Shown here piece after piece: positions 20,872-30,360 of a stretch of DNA of 34,430 bases. The translations under genes and the position numbers were made by a program. The notes beneath the pieces are model-generated. The model saw nothing but the letters and a program-made list of their open reading frames with translations, made no database searches and was not told where the DNA came from. Each line of letters begins with the position of its first letter. Position 1 is the stretch's first letter. The DNA is from Actinomycetota bacterium (GTDB lineage: Bacteria > Actinomycetota > Nitriliruptoria > Nitriliruptorales > JAHWKO01). The stretch lies in assembly GCA_019347855.1 (NCBI GenBank), contig JAHWKO010000016.1, forward strand, positions 1 through 34,430, given 5' to 3'.

Positions 20872-23543
20872 CAGCTCGGATCGTCTTCGCCACCACCGAG
20901 CTCGCGCCGTTCCTCCCCGGTGGTGCGGGCTCGGTCATCGCCGAGCTGTGCCGACGTCTGGCGCACGGTGGTCAGCCGGTGACGGTCGTGGTGGTCCACG
21001 ACGGCGACTTCCACGCCGATCTCCCCGGCGACGTCCAGGTGGTCGTGGTCGCGCCGGACGGAGGCGCGGCGACGCCGTTCCTGGGACGCTCCGACGCTGC
21101 CGCCCGTGCGGTCGCCGAGCTGGCGAGCGTCGGCGGCGTCGCGCGGGTCGAGTTCGTCGACTTCGACGGACTGGCGTTCACCGCGCTGGCGCGCCGCGAC
21201 ACGCTCGGGCTCATGCGGGTGCCGCTCACCGTGCGACTTCACGGTCCGGTGGACCTGATGGCCGAGTCGATGGGGGCAGCGCACGAGGAGTGGAGCCACG
21301 TCCGCGTCATGGAACGCCACGTGTTCCGCATGGCCGACGCCGTGGTCGTCCCGTCCCCGCCGCTCGGGACGCTGGTGTCCGAGCGCTACGGCACCGAAGC
21401 CGAGCGGATCCTGACCGGCGAGCCGCCGGTCGTGCCACCGCCGCCGGCGCCCCGCACGCCGGCCGCCTCTCCCGAGTTCGTCGCGCTCGGCCGTCTGGGG
21501 GAGGTCAAGGGATCACACGACCTGGTCGACGCTGCCGTGAGCCTGCTCGGAGCCGGGTACGACCTGACGGTGCGCCTGCTGGGCGCGGACGGCTGGTCGG
21601 TGACGGCGGGACGGCCGATGCGCGACTGGCTGCGCGAGCGCGTGCCCGACGCGCACCGCGACCGGGTCCGCTTCGAGGATCCCCTCCCCCGCGACGAGCT
21701 CGCCCGGTCCCTGGCGACCGCCTGGGCGGTGGTGATCCCGAGCCGGTTCGAGAGCTTCTGCCTGGCCGCGCACGAGGCACGAGCGCTCGGTCACGCGGTC
21801 GTGGTCCCCGAGCTCCCGGCGTTCCGCCCGTACTTCTCCCCACGGACGGGGGCGCTGACCTACGACGGTTCGGTCGCCGGGTTGGCGGCAGCGCTGCGCC
21901 GACTGTCCGACGACCGCGGGCTCGCCAGCCGGCTCGCCGCCGCCCCGACCCCCACCTACGGCGATCCGCTGGCCGCGTACGCCCACCCGGTTACTGTGCG
22001 CCATCCCCGGTCACAAGCAGGCCTGGCGACGACCGCGCTGACGCGACTCGAGGACGTGATCGGCCAACGACCGCGATCCGGCTGGGCGGCCACCGTGGCG
22101 AAGGCGGTGCTGCGCCGCCTGCCGGAACCGGCCGCACGGGCCGCGGTCCACGTCGTCCCCGCCGCCGTGAAGGAGCGGTTCCGGCGGTACGCCAGCTGGC
22201 CGGAGGAGCAGGCGCGCCGTGGCGAACAGACACGCCGGGAACGCCTGCGCAGCGCCGTGCAGGCCGGCGCCTTCCGCGAGCTGGACGCTCCCGAGGTCAG
22301 CGTCGTGATCCCCTGCTTCAACCAGGGACACGTCCTCGACGACGCGATCCGCAGCGTCTTCGAACAGACCTTCACCTCGTTCGAGGTGATCGTCGTCGAC
22401 GACGGCTCCACCGATCCCGACACACACCGCCTGCTCGACGCACTCGACTGGCCGCGCCTGCGGGTGATCCGCCAGGACAACCACGGCCTGCCAGCCGCCC
22501 GCAACGCCGCGATCGCGTCGGCACGGGGGCGACTGGTCGTCCCGCTCGACGCCGATGATGAGATCACACCGGGGTTCGTCGAGACGCTCCGCGACGCGCT
22601 CCTGGCCGAGCCGCAGGCCGCGTACGCCCACTGCTGGGCCCGGCAGTTCGGAGACGTCGACGCGGTCTACGCCAGCCGGCCGTTCAACCCCTACCAGCAG
22701 CTGCTGTCCAACGGCGTGGTGGGCTGCGTGCTGCTGCGGCGAGCCGCATGGGAGGCGGTCGGCGGGTACGCCGAGGACATGCGCGAAGGCAACGAGGACT
22801 GGGATCTGTGGTTGCGGCTGCTGTCGGCTGGCTGGGACCAGGTCCAGGTCCGTGAGCCGCTGTTCCGGTACCGCAAGCACGGGGTGTCGATGAGCGTCGA
22901 GACCGAAGCTCGCTTCGAGCGGGCACAGGCTCGCATGCCGCGACGTCACCCGCAGCTGTACCGCGAGCCCGCCCTGCGTCGCTGGAAGTCCATGTGGTAC
23001 CCGTGGACCTCGGTCGTCGTCTCGCCGGCCAGTGACCTCGCCGCCCTGGCTGGCCAGACGCTCGACGACGTCGAGGTGATCACCTGCGGGGCGGTCCAGG
23101 GCGCGCGCCAGCTGGCGACCAGCCGCGGCTGGCCGTGCCGTGAGGCACGCGGCGACGTCGTATCGGCCGTCCACGCCGCGCGCGGCAAGTTCCTGATCGA
23201 CTGGGACCAGGTCGCGCACGGCGACGGCCGGCTGCTGGCGGAGCTGGCATCGGCGCTCGAGGATCGCGACGACGCCATGGGGGCGGGCGTCGCAGGCAAC
23301 ACCCAGCCGGTGCTGTGGCGACGCTGGTCGCTCCTCGACCCGGCCGCACCCCACCGCGGCACGGTGGCCGTCGGCGTCCCGGTCGAGACGGTCGGCGCAC
23401 AGCGTCTGGCCGCCGGCGGGTTCCCCGACCCGCGGTGGATCGTTCCGGCGGCGGGCGAGGACGGCGTGCCGGTCCACCGCCAGGCGCCCGAGGAAGAGGG
23501 ACGCTTCCCCGAGCGTCTGGCCCTCCCGGAGCCGGCCGCGTGA
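20868..23543 (+). CDS. Bifunctional GT4-GT2 glycosyltransferase fusion
   Basis: The 891-residue protein joins two glycosyltransferase modules. The N-terminal GT-B (GT4) module covers about 1-395, with the donor loop LAPFLPGGAGSVIAEL, FVALGRLGEVKGSHDLVDA and the C-terminal IPSRFESFCLAAHEARALG motif carrying the EX7E-type acidic residues. A linker (about 400-470) rich in Arg and Ala follows. A GT-A (GT2) module starts at about 475 with VSVVIPCFNQGHVLDDAI, VDDGSTD, the RNAAIASARG segment, the metal-binding LDADDE near 560, and a GNEDWDLWLRLLSAG motif. The last 190 residues look like a decayed partner domain. A single polypeptide adding two successive sugars is the obvious inference. GTGA overlaps on both sides couple it to its neighbours. 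Confidence 0.82.
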   Translation: MTARIVFATTELAPFLPGGAGSVIAELCRRLAHGGQPVTVVVVHDGDFHADLPGDVQVVVVAPDGGAATPFLGRSDAAARAVAELASVGGVARVEFVDFDGLAFTALARRDTLGLMRVPLTVRLHGPVDLMAESMGAAHEEWSHVRVMERHVFRMADAVVVPSPPLGTLVSERYGTEAERILTGEPPVVPPPPAPRTPAASPEFVALGRLGEVKGSHDLVDAAVSLLGAGYDLTVRLLGADGWSVTAGRPMRDWLRERVPDAHRDRVRFEDPLPRDELARSLATAWAVVIPSRFESFCLAAHEARALGHAVVVPELPAFRPYFSPRTGALTYDGSVAGLAAALRRLSDDRGLASRLAAAPTPTYGDPLAAYAHPVTVRHPRSQAGLATTALTRLEDVIGQRPRSGWAATVAKAVLRRLPEPAARAAVHVVPAAVKERFRRYASWPEEQARRGEQTRRERLRSAVQAGAFRELDAPEVSVVIPCFNQGHVLDDAIRSVFEQTFTSFEVIVVDDGSTDPDTHRLLDALDWPRLRVIRQDNHGLPAARNAAIASARGRLVVPLDADDEITPGFVETLRDALLAEPQAAYAHCWARQFGDVDAVYASRPFNPYQQLLSNGVVGCVLLRRAAWEAVGGYAEDMREGNEDWDLWLRLLSAGWDQVQVREPLFRYRKHGVSMSVETEARFERAQARMPRRHPQLYREPALRRWKSMWYPWTSVVVSPASDLAALAGQTLDDVEVITCGAVQGARQLATSRGWPCREARGDVVSAVHAARGKFLIDWDQVAHGDGRLLAELASALEDRDDAMGAGVAGNTQPVLWRRWSLLDPAAPHRGTVAVGVPVETVGAQRLAAGGFPDPRWIVPAAGEDGVPVHRQAPEEEGRFPERLALPEPAA

Positions 23544-25261
23544 GGGTCCCGCTAGTGGTTCGCCGGGCAGTCCGCCCGCTGATCCCCGATCGGGTCATGG
23601 CCGCGATCCGCCTGCACGAGCACTCGCGGCAGGCCCGCACGAACGTCGACGTGGTCATCGACGGGTGGCTCACCCAGCGGCGCTGGTTGGCCGCCACCCC
23701 CGACACCTACCGCGTGCGGGGCTGGGAGACGTTCGGACCCGCTCCCGACGCCCCGTTCGTGGTCGCGAGCGCCGACGCCGACGCGGAGATCGCTGAGCTG
23801 GACCAGCCGATGGTAGTCGTCCACGATGCCGACGTCGCGGCAGACGACCTGGCCCGCCTGGCGCGCCCACTCGCCGACCCCGACATCGACGTCAGCGTCC
23901 TGGGCGAGGTGCCACGGCCGCGGCTACTCGACCGGCGTCGCGTCGAGCCGGACGCGCGAGCCGTCGCCGTCGCCGTCCGCACGCAGGCCTGGCGGGAGGT
24001 CGGCGGCCTCCCGGCCGGACACCAGCCGCTGCCGGGGTTCGTGGATCGGCTGCGGGCAGCGGGACGCTGGTTCGCGCTGATCCCGATCGAGCGCACCGAT
24101 CCAGGTCCGGCGCTTCGAACCGATCCGGTCGTGGCGCGGCGCGCCGCGGTGGTCCTGGCTTTGGTCCCGATGCACGACGTCGGGGGCGGCAGCCGGGGTG
24201 CGCAGCTCGCCCGGGAACTGCTCCGCTGGGGTTTCCACGTGACATACGTGGCGCTGTACGGCACGGCGGAGTCGACCGACCTCGGGCTGCGCTACATCCA
24301 CCCGGCGCTCGAGCAGGTTCGCGCCAACCGCTTCGACGTCGACCATCTGTCCCGACGGCTGGGCGCGGAGCGGAGGCTGGTCGTCGTCGAGGTGCCCCAC
24401 CGTCGCTATCTGCAGGACGCTGACCGTCTGCGCCGCCACGGCTTCGAGGTGGTCTACGACCTGATCGACGACTGGTCCGCTCCCTCGCTGGGAGGTGACT
24501 GGTACGCCCCTCACGTCGAGGATCGCCTGGCCCGCCTGTCCGACGTCCTGATCGCTTCCGCTGAGCCGCTGCGCCAGCGCCTGCAGGAGCGCACCAGCAG
24601 GCCGGTCACATTGGTGCCGAACGCGGTGAACGCCGAGTTGTTCTCCGGCGACGTCACCGTGTCCGACGACCTGCCCACCGACCGCCGTCCGGTCATCGGC
24701 TACCACGGCTCCCTGTACGGGGACTGGTTCGACTGGGCGGCGCTGCGCGCAGTCGCCGAGTCCTTCGCACGCGGCTGTGTGGTCGTGATCGGCGACGCGC
24801 CCGACGACCACCCCCCGATGCCGGCCAACGTGCGTTTCGTCGGGTTGAAGCCGCAGGAGATGCTCGCGGGGTACCTGGCGGCGTTCGACGTGGGGGTCAT
24901 CCCGTTCGTGGTCTCGCCGGTGACCCACGCGGTCAGTCCTCTCAAGGTGTACGAGTACCTGGCGATGGGCGTTCCGGTCGCGGCCCCCCCACTGCGGGCC
25001 CTCGCGGGCCTGGACGGAGTCCACGTCGACGAGGATCTGGTCGCGGCCGTCCAGGCTGCGCTCGTGTCGCCGCGGCCGAACCCGCGCTGGGTGCTCGAGG
25101 AGCACAGCTGGACGGCGCGGGTCAGGTCCATCCTGGCAGCTGCCGGGTGGCCGCCGAGCTCACCCGGCGAGGGTCACGCGGTCGAGACGGTGGTGCGTGG
25201 AGTTCGCCATCACGCCCGCCGTGAGCGAAGCGTGGAGCAGCGTCACGCGGCGGGAGCATGA
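23540..25261 (+). CDS. Family 4 glycosyltransferase with GT2-like N-terminal extension
   Basis: The 573-residue protein starts at a GTG overlapping the previous stop (GTGA). The C-terminal part (about 205-560) is a GT-B enzyme of glycosyltransferase group 1. It has MHDVGGGSRGAQLARELLRWGF, VTLVPNAVNAELFSG, IGYHGSLYGDWFDW, and the donor-site segment SPLKVYEYLAMGVPVAAPPL with the conserved EX7E-type pattern. The N-terminal 200 residues resemble the second half of a GT2 domain (VVVHDADVAADDLARLARPL and TQAWREVGGL) but lack a complete nucleotide-binding half, so they are probably non-catalytic. This module arrangement mirrors the preceding fusion gene, as if the pair arose by domain shuffling. Its role is probably one step in assembling the surface polysaccharide. 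Confidence 0.8.
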   Translation: MRVPLVVRRAVRPLIPDRVMAAIRLHEHSRQARTNVDVVIDGWLTQRRWLAATPDTYRVRGWETFGPAPDAPFVVASADADAEIAELDQPMVVVHDADVAADDLARLARPLADPDIDVSVLGEVPRPRLLDRRRVEPDARAVAVAVRTQAWREVGGLPAGHQPLPGFVDRLRAAGRWFALIPIERTDPGPALRTDPVVARRAAVVLALVPMHDVGGGSRGAQLARELLRWGFHVTYVALYGTAESTDLGLRYIHPALEQVRANRFDVDHLSRRLGAERRLVVVEVPHRRYLQDADRLRRHGFEVVYDLIDDWSAPSLGGDWYAPHVEDRLARLSDVLIASAEPLRQRLQERTSRPVTLVPNAVNAELFSGDVTVSDDLPTDRRPVIGYHGSLYGDWFDWAALRAVAESFARGCVVVIGDAPDDHPPMPANVRFVGLKPQEMLAGYLAAFDVGVIPFVVSPVTHAVSPLKVYEYLAMGVPVAAPPLRALAGLDGVHVDEDLVAAVQAALVSPRPNPRWVLEEHSWTARVRSILAAAGWPPSSPGEGHAVETVVRGVRHHARRERSVEQRHAAGA

Positions 25262-25379
25262 GCGAGGTTCTTGACGACTCGAGGACCGGCAACAGTGCGA
25301 CGTCGCCGTGACTGAGTAGCGCTATCGCGGTCGCGGAGGCGGTCGGCTCCAAGCTGTGAACTCTCGACCCTCGCGTGGC

Positions 25380-27230
25380 TTACCCACGAAGCTCTGCGGG
25401 TGACAGCTCCGGCAGCTCGTACAGGACCACAGCCCCGTCCCGGGCGACCTCCTGGTAACCGACCTCGGTGACGTACCGCACCACCGCAGGGTGGTCGCCG
25501 TCCACCACCACCCAGCGCGCTCCCAGCTCCAGCGCCGAGGCCCGACCCTCGGTCGGTGCGGCCCGGGCGGCGGGATCCTCCTGGAGGGCGAGGATGTCCC
25601 GGTACAGCGGCATCGACGCGAGCGTGTTCAGTCGCCAGGGCGCCGTCCTGGAACCGAACCCGGCTGCGACCGGGTGCTCGTGGTAGGTGGCCCAGATCAT
25701 CGGCGCGCCCTGCTGTTCGCCGTACCCTTGCCCCAGCCCGGAACGGAAGCCGAGCGGCACGTTCACGACCGCTCCGCGCCCGCCGTTCGCGATCGCGGCG
25801 TAGACGCCGGGGACAGCGCTGCTCCGCAACGAGACGAAACTGGACAGGCTCTCGACCGCCACCAGCCCGGTGACCAGGACCAGCGCCAACACGCGGCCGG
25901 TCCGGCCGATCCCCTCGAACAGGCTCCGCAACCCGAAGCCCGCCAGCAGGGCGATTCCCAGCGCCGTGAGGGTGAGGAACCGTACGGGCGACCGCAACCC
26001 GGTGAGGCTCGGGACGTACGTCAGCCAGCTGAACGGGAGCAACGACGACATGGTCCCGTCCCCGTCCGGGGCGGGGACCGCGAGAGGAACAAGTTCCCGA
26101 CCGTTGACGTGCAGCACCGGGCCGAGAGCCAGCACCATCCCGACCGCCGCCAGCAGCGCGCTCCAGCGCACGAGCGGACGTCTCCGCCACCGGACCAGCC
26201 CGGCCGCCGCGAGCACCACGATGGCCCCGCCGAGGTAGGCCGTCCCGTCGTTGGGGAGACCGTCGAGCCGTTCGTAGACCTCCGCTGTCCGCCACCCCAC
26301 GCCCGCGTGGCGCGGGCTCGGAACCAGGAAGCTCACCAGATCGGCCGAGTACAGTCGTGCACCGCCGAGACCGTCGACACCGGGATGCTCGCCGGCCAGC
26401 GTGGTCCTGACCATCACCGCGACCAGCGGGGCGACCACCAGTGTCGCCAGCGCCGCGCCGGGCCACAGCCGCCGCGTGACCGTCCGCAGAGACTCCACCG
26501 CCGCATGCCGGCGCTGCCAGAGCCAACCCGCGAGGTAGGCGGTGAGGGCCAGCCCGGTGAAGACCGCGATCGTCAGATCCGTGTACACCGCGAACGCCAC
26601 CAGGACGCCGAGCACCAGGGAGGGACGGCGTCGCCCCGACCTGAGCGTCGCCCTCAGGGCGAGGAGGCTGAGCGGCACCCAGACGGTGAACGCCAGGTTC
26701 AGGTGCTCGATCGCAAGGCGGTCCACGAGCGTGGGAGCGAACCCGTAGGCGAGTCCGGTCACGAACGACGACGACCCGTCCAGACCGACGTCTCGCGCCA
26801 GGACGAACGCGCCCACAGCCGCGAGGACCAACGCCGACCCCGCGATCAGGTTGTAGGCGAGCCCCACCCCCAACAGCCACTGCAGCGGGATCGAGACGAC
26901 CGCGAGGAGCGGCATGAGCGTGTGGAAGACCAGGGGCGTACCGACCGGGTGGAACATGTGGGTCGTGGACAGCGGGTAGCGCAGATGCTCGATCGAGTCC
27001 CTGACCCACCAGAACCCCCAGATGAAGGTTCCGGCGTCACCCCCGATGGGGACGTGCGTGGTGATCCGGCTGAACAACGGCCAGGCGACCACAGCGAAGA
27101 CCGCCGCGTACGCGAGGGTGACCATCCCGATCTGCGCCCACGACCTCCTCTGCGCGCCTGGGATCTCCTGGCGGTCCTCACCTCGCCGCCAGGGTTCACG
27201 CCTCCCGCCGAGCGGGGTGTGCGCGTTCAT
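25380..27230 (-). CDS. Polytopic membrane protein, GT-C-like (YfhO/PMT-type) glycosyltransferase candidate
   Basis: The 616-residue membrane protein has an N-terminal soluble segment of about 35 residues and roughly ten to twelve hydrophobic helices up to about residue 470. A soluble C-terminal domain follows (about 480-616; GAVVNVPLGFR, APMIWATYHEHPVAAGF, LGARWVVVDGDHPAV). The first external loop has VPIGGDAGTFIWGFWWVRDSI and THMFHPVGTPLVFHTL, the acidic-plus-aromatic arrangement of GT-C enzymes that use polyprenyl-phosphate sugars. The ATG at 27228-27230 is the first of the frame. It is convergent with the GT4 gene across a 118-base gap in which I see no convincing terminator. The acceptor is unknown. 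The general class is solid, the enzymatic activity less so. Confidence 0.65.
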   Translation of the reverse strand: MNAHTPLGGRREPWRRGEDRQEIPGAQRRSWAQIGMVTLAYAAVFAVVAWPLFSRITTHVPIGGDAGTFIWGFWWVRDSIEHLRYPLSTTHMFHPVGTPLVFHTLMPLLAVVSIPLQWLLGVGLAYNLIAGSALVLAAVGAFVLARDVGLDGSSSFVTGLAYGFAPTLVDRLAIEHLNLAFTVWVPLSLLALRATLRSGRRRPSLVLGVLVAFAVYTDLTIAVFTGLALTAYLAGWLWQRRHAAVESLRTVTRRLWPGAALATLVVAPLVAVMVRTTLAGEHPGVDGLGGARLYSADLVSFLVPSPRHAGVGWRTAEVYERLDGLPNDGTAYLGGAIVVLAAAGLVRWRRRPLVRWSALLAAVGMVLALGPVLHVNGRELVPLAVPAPDGDGTMSSLLPFSWLTYVPSLTGLRSPVRFLTLTALGIALLAGFGLRSLFEGIGRTGRVLALVLVTGLVAVESLSSFVSLRSSAVPGVYAAIANGGRGAVVNVPLGFRSGLGQGYGEQQGAPMIWATYHEHPVAAGFGSRTAPWRLNTLASMPLYRDILALQEDPAARAAPTEGRASALELGARWVVVDGDHPAVVRYVTEVGYQEVARDGAVVLYELPELSPAELRG

Positions 27231-27232
27231 GG

Positions 27233-27734
27233 TTACCCCACGTGTCGGGTCGCAGGCGCGCGAACGAGCGCCTGCGCGAGCGGCGAACGCTGGTGAACCC
27301 GGTGCTGCACGAGCGGGCTGCGGACGAAACCGAACGCGCCGCCGGCCGCCACGATGTGTGCGAACGAGTCCCAGTCCTCACAGTGGATCCACGACAGCCG
27401 GTGGTCGAAGCGGATGTCGACGAGGATGTCGTCCTGCTCCGGGAACACGAAGGCATCGCCGGTCATGGCGGCGAGAGCGTGGTCGCGTGCGGCGCTCACT
27501 CCCCGGTTGGGTTGACGCATCACCCGCAGCGGACGCGAGCAGTGACGCCAGCCCGTCCTCGTCGTGCGAGGTTGGAGCCCACGGCCGCGCGCCGGACGCT
27601 GCACTTCCCGCCGCCGCGAGCACCCACGTGCCAACCTTCCTCTGCCTGACCACGTCACCGTTCCGCAGATGGTAGGGATCCCCGAGCAGGATCACGTCCG
27701 CCTGCGGCGGAGCGTCGGGGCGTTTCCAGGCCAT
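27233..27734 (-). pseudogene. Decayed family 2 glycosyltransferase
   Basis: On the minus strand the 3' frame (27233 to about 27540) reads RQPNRGVSAARDHALAAMTGD, then FVFPEQDDIL, and almost immediately DWDSFAHIVAAGGAFGFVRSPLVQHRVHQ. In a working GT2 the first part is the donor-site segment with the DxDD-type motif, and the last is the distant acceptor-side DWDLWLRLA...YRVH motif; the roughly 70-100 residues between them are missing. The 5' portion (to 27734) lies in another frame, so a frameshift adds to the deletion. The first N-terminal strand with its DDGSTD motif is not found. This is a relic, probably of a third GT2 gene of the locus, wedged three bases after the GT-C-like gene start. Confidence 0.55.
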
Positions 27735-27806
27735 CGGTGAGCGTGGAGGGAGCTGCTCAGGCCGTGCCGGGTCCGAGGACGAGCGCTCCGACCGCGGACC
27801 CGATCG

Positions 27807-29900
27807 TCAGCCAGCCCCGGAGGGAGCCACGCTGGCGAAGTACACCATCAGCGGCGCAGTGATCACCTGGGTCGGCCGCCGATCCAGGGTCCGTTCGAGG
27901 ACCGGCAGCCCCGCACGGATCGCGGGGTCTGCCCTCAGGGCGGGGAACGACGCGAGCGGCGTCGGGGATGCGCTGAAGAGGACCAGCCGTCGGCCCTCCG
28001 CTTGCCACTCGTCGGCCAGTTCCCGGTACCACTCGATGGGAACGTCGTCGGGGCCCACCGCGACCGGCCACCCGCAGAAGGAATTGAGCGTCTGTGGGAG
28101 GATGCTGTGCAGGTGCTCACCGCGAACGACCACCGCCGCGATGTCGGGACCGAGCGATCGGCACAGATTCTCCGTGAGGTCGAGCATCGGAGCGTACTCC
28201 CGGTGTCCGACGAACGGCAGCGTGGTGTGCAGGGGGAACGCGAGGGCGAGCAGCAGCACGCCGGCGCTGAGGGTTCGCCAGGCCCGCTGCGACCACCTCG
28301 GCGGGCCACCCTTCCAGAGCCACTCGGCGGTGAACGCGGCCAGGATCACCGACCCGGGTATCGCCTGCGGGAGGAAGCGTCGCAGCGCCCAGATCTGGTC
28401 CGGGGTGATGGTCGGACGCCACGCGAACAGCGCTGTCGTGAAACCGACGACGGCCAGGAACGGCACGGGGCCAGCCTCGCGGCGGCGGAGCACAGCGGCG
28501 ACCGCGACTCCGGCGCCGACGATGCCGGCAGCGAGCGTCACCGGTCCGACGTAGGTCCCCAGGCGTGGCAGAGACTCCTCAGCGTAGGTCCGGTGCGGAT
28601 CCACGGGCAGCCCGTCGCGCCGTTGCAGACCGGCCGCCAGAGTGTCGGACGTGGCGGAGCTCGTCCTCGCGTGCTCCATGTGGGGACGAACGAACCAACC
28701 GAACGCGCCCACGAGGGCGACGATCACCGCCGCCGCGACCGCCCACCGCTGCGCCACGGCCAGCAGGCCGCGTACACGAGGCAGAACGCGACGGCGGGCG
28801 AGCACCAGCCCGCCACCCACCACGACGGTCACCAACAGGACGGACACCGCCGTGAGCAGCTGACCGTGCAGGTCCAGAGCGTAAGGACGGGCGAAGAACA
28901 CCGTGTCCAACACGGCGAGCGCGAACGTGACGGCGATCCCCGCCCCCGTGGCGGCCGGCAGCCGCGGACCGTCATCCGCCAGCAGTGCCTCACCGAAGAG
29001 GTAGGCCGACAGCGGGATGAGGTACACGATCCCATCGATCCGCGTCATGCACGTGGCCCCCAACAGGAGGCCGGCGAGCACGCTCAGGCGCACCGAAGAG
29101 CGTTCGCGAGAGATCCAGAGCACCCAGAGGCTCCCGAAGAGGAACAACTGCATGGGGATCTCGCTGTACGTGTCCCGCGAGAAATAGACCTGGACGAGGT
29201 TGAGCGCCAACGCGACCGTCGCCACCGCCGCGAACGGCTGGGTGAGCCATCGTGACGCGAAGGCGAAGACCGCCAGCAGCGCGACACCACCGAGGACCGC
29301 GTTGACCTTCAGCAGCAGCGCGGAGCCGCCGAGCCATTGGCCTGCTGCGATGATGACGGGCAGGAGGTGCATGAACTGCGGGTACAGGTCACCACCGGGG
29401 GCGCCTGCGTAGAAGCCTGCGCCCGCGGCGCGCAACCACCGTTTGGTGGCGAAGGGCCCTTCGAGCCCGTCGACGTAGAGACCGCCATCCCAGGCGAGCC
29501 ACCTGCCCGTCACGACGTAGACGCCGGGGTCACGGTCGACGACCACGTGCTGCGCCGACATCGCCATGTTCACGACCGTCACAGCGAACACGACGACCAG
29601 CACGGCGGCCGTCACGTGAGAGGTGTGCCGTCCGCGAGAGCTCTCTTCGTTGCGATCGGTTGGGCACGCATCTGAACCGAGACGAAGATCGCGGACGGCC
29701 CAGGAGCGCAACAGCAGGCCCACCAGCAGCCCGGCAGGCAGGGCGGGGACGGGGAAGAGCAGACCCGCCATCGCGAGGGGCATCGCAACGAGGGCGTAAC
29801 CCAGCAGGACGCACAGGACGAGGAACAGGGGACCCGTGAACCATGTCGGAGCACCGACCGGCGATCCAGGTTCAGCCAGGCGCCCCGGCGGGAACGTCAC
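27807..29900 (-). CDS. GT39/ArnT-type membrane glycosyltransferase (putative)
   Basis: The 697-residue membrane protein has at least eleven hydrophobic segments and starts at a GTG. The first large external loop contains VVVDRDPGVYVVTGRWLAWDGGLYVDGLEG (about residues 119-148), with the acidic residues that GT-C enzymes such as ArnT and protein mannosyltransferases use as catalytic base. Further on are YFSRDTYSEIPMQLFLFGSLWVLW and TCMTRIDGIVYLIPLSAY, both typical of the PMT_2 fold. The C-terminal 140 residues are soluble (VVRGEHLHSILPQTLNSFCGWPVAVG). It would transfer a sugar from a polyprenyl carrier on the outer face of the membrane. It diverges from the LPG-synthase-like gene across a long gap. 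Substrate and acceptor cannot be read from sequence. Confidence 0.7.
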   Translation of the reverse strand: MTFPPGRLAEPGSPVGAPTWFTGPLFLVLCVLLGYALVAMPLAMAGLLFPVPALPAGLLVGLLLRSWAVRDLRLGSDACPTDRNEESSRGRHTSHVTAAVLVVVFAVTVVNMAMSAQHVVVDRDPGVYVVTGRWLAWDGGLYVDGLEGPFATKRWLRAAGAGFYAGAPGGDLYPQFMHLLPVIIAAGQWLGGSALLLKVNAVLGGVALLAVFAFASRWLTQPFAAVATVALALNLVQVYFSRDTYSEIPMQLFLFGSLWVLWISRERSSVRLSVLAGLLLGATCMTRIDGIVYLIPLSAYLFGEALLADDGPRLPAATGAGIAVTFALAVLDTVFFARPYALDLHGQLLTAVSVLLVTVVVGGGLVLARRRVLPRVRGLLAVAQRWAVAAAVIVALVGAFGWFVRPHMEHARTSSATSDTLAAGLQRRDGLPVDPHRTYAEESLPRLGTYVGPVTLAAGIVGAGVAVAAVLRRREAGPVPFLAVVGFTTALFAWRPTITPDQIWALRRFLPQAIPGSVILAAFTAEWLWKGGPPRWSQRAWRTLSAGVLLLALAFPLHTTLPFVGHREYAPMLDLTENLCRSLGPDIAAVVVRGEHLHSILPQTLNSFCGWPVAVGPDDVPIEWYRELADEWQAEGRRLVLFSASPTPLASFPALRADPAIRAGLPVLERTLDRRPTQVITAPLMVYFASVAPSGAG

Positions 29901-30360
29901 GGCGCAGCGGACTCGACGATGACAGCCGACTCACGGGAGGCCTCGTCGAGGAAGCCGAAGATCGAGGACCCCCTGGAGGTCGGGCGAGCGCACGATAGGC
30001 TACGCGGCGACGCCTCGTGGAGTCCACGGAGCGAACGCCAACGGACATCCGCACGCACTGTGGTCGCTCGGAACGGATCCTGGCCCAGAAATCCTGGCCC
30101 GGATCACGGACAGAGTTGGGTCGCTGTCGATCGACCGGCTCCATCCGGGCGCTCGGGGGAGTGAGCGTATCCTTGGCGTCTCGTGCACTGGCCGATCGCC
30201 GGGGCGGTGTGCGAGCCGACCGGAGCGACGCAGTACCGCCACCGCCTCACCGCCGCAGCGACCGACAGCTACCGGTCGCCAGAAGCCGGCCACGCACGAG
30301 CGCCACACGACTCGTTTTCCACGTCCCTCGCCGCAGGCTCGTACCGAGGTGATCTCCGTC
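29901..30360. other. Intergenic region between divergent glycan genes
   Basis: This 460-base gap contains no credible gene. Open frames on both strands are arginine- and proline-rich and have no recognisable motif. It should hold both promoters, but I could not identify a convincing -35/-10 pair. The only clear signal is AGGTGA at 30347-30352, eight bases before the ATG at 30361. Confidence 0.5.

Noticed and set aside
25262..25379. Intrinsic terminator between the convergent GT4 and GT-C-like genes
   Set aside because: No stable hairpin followed by a T-run on either strand could be made out.
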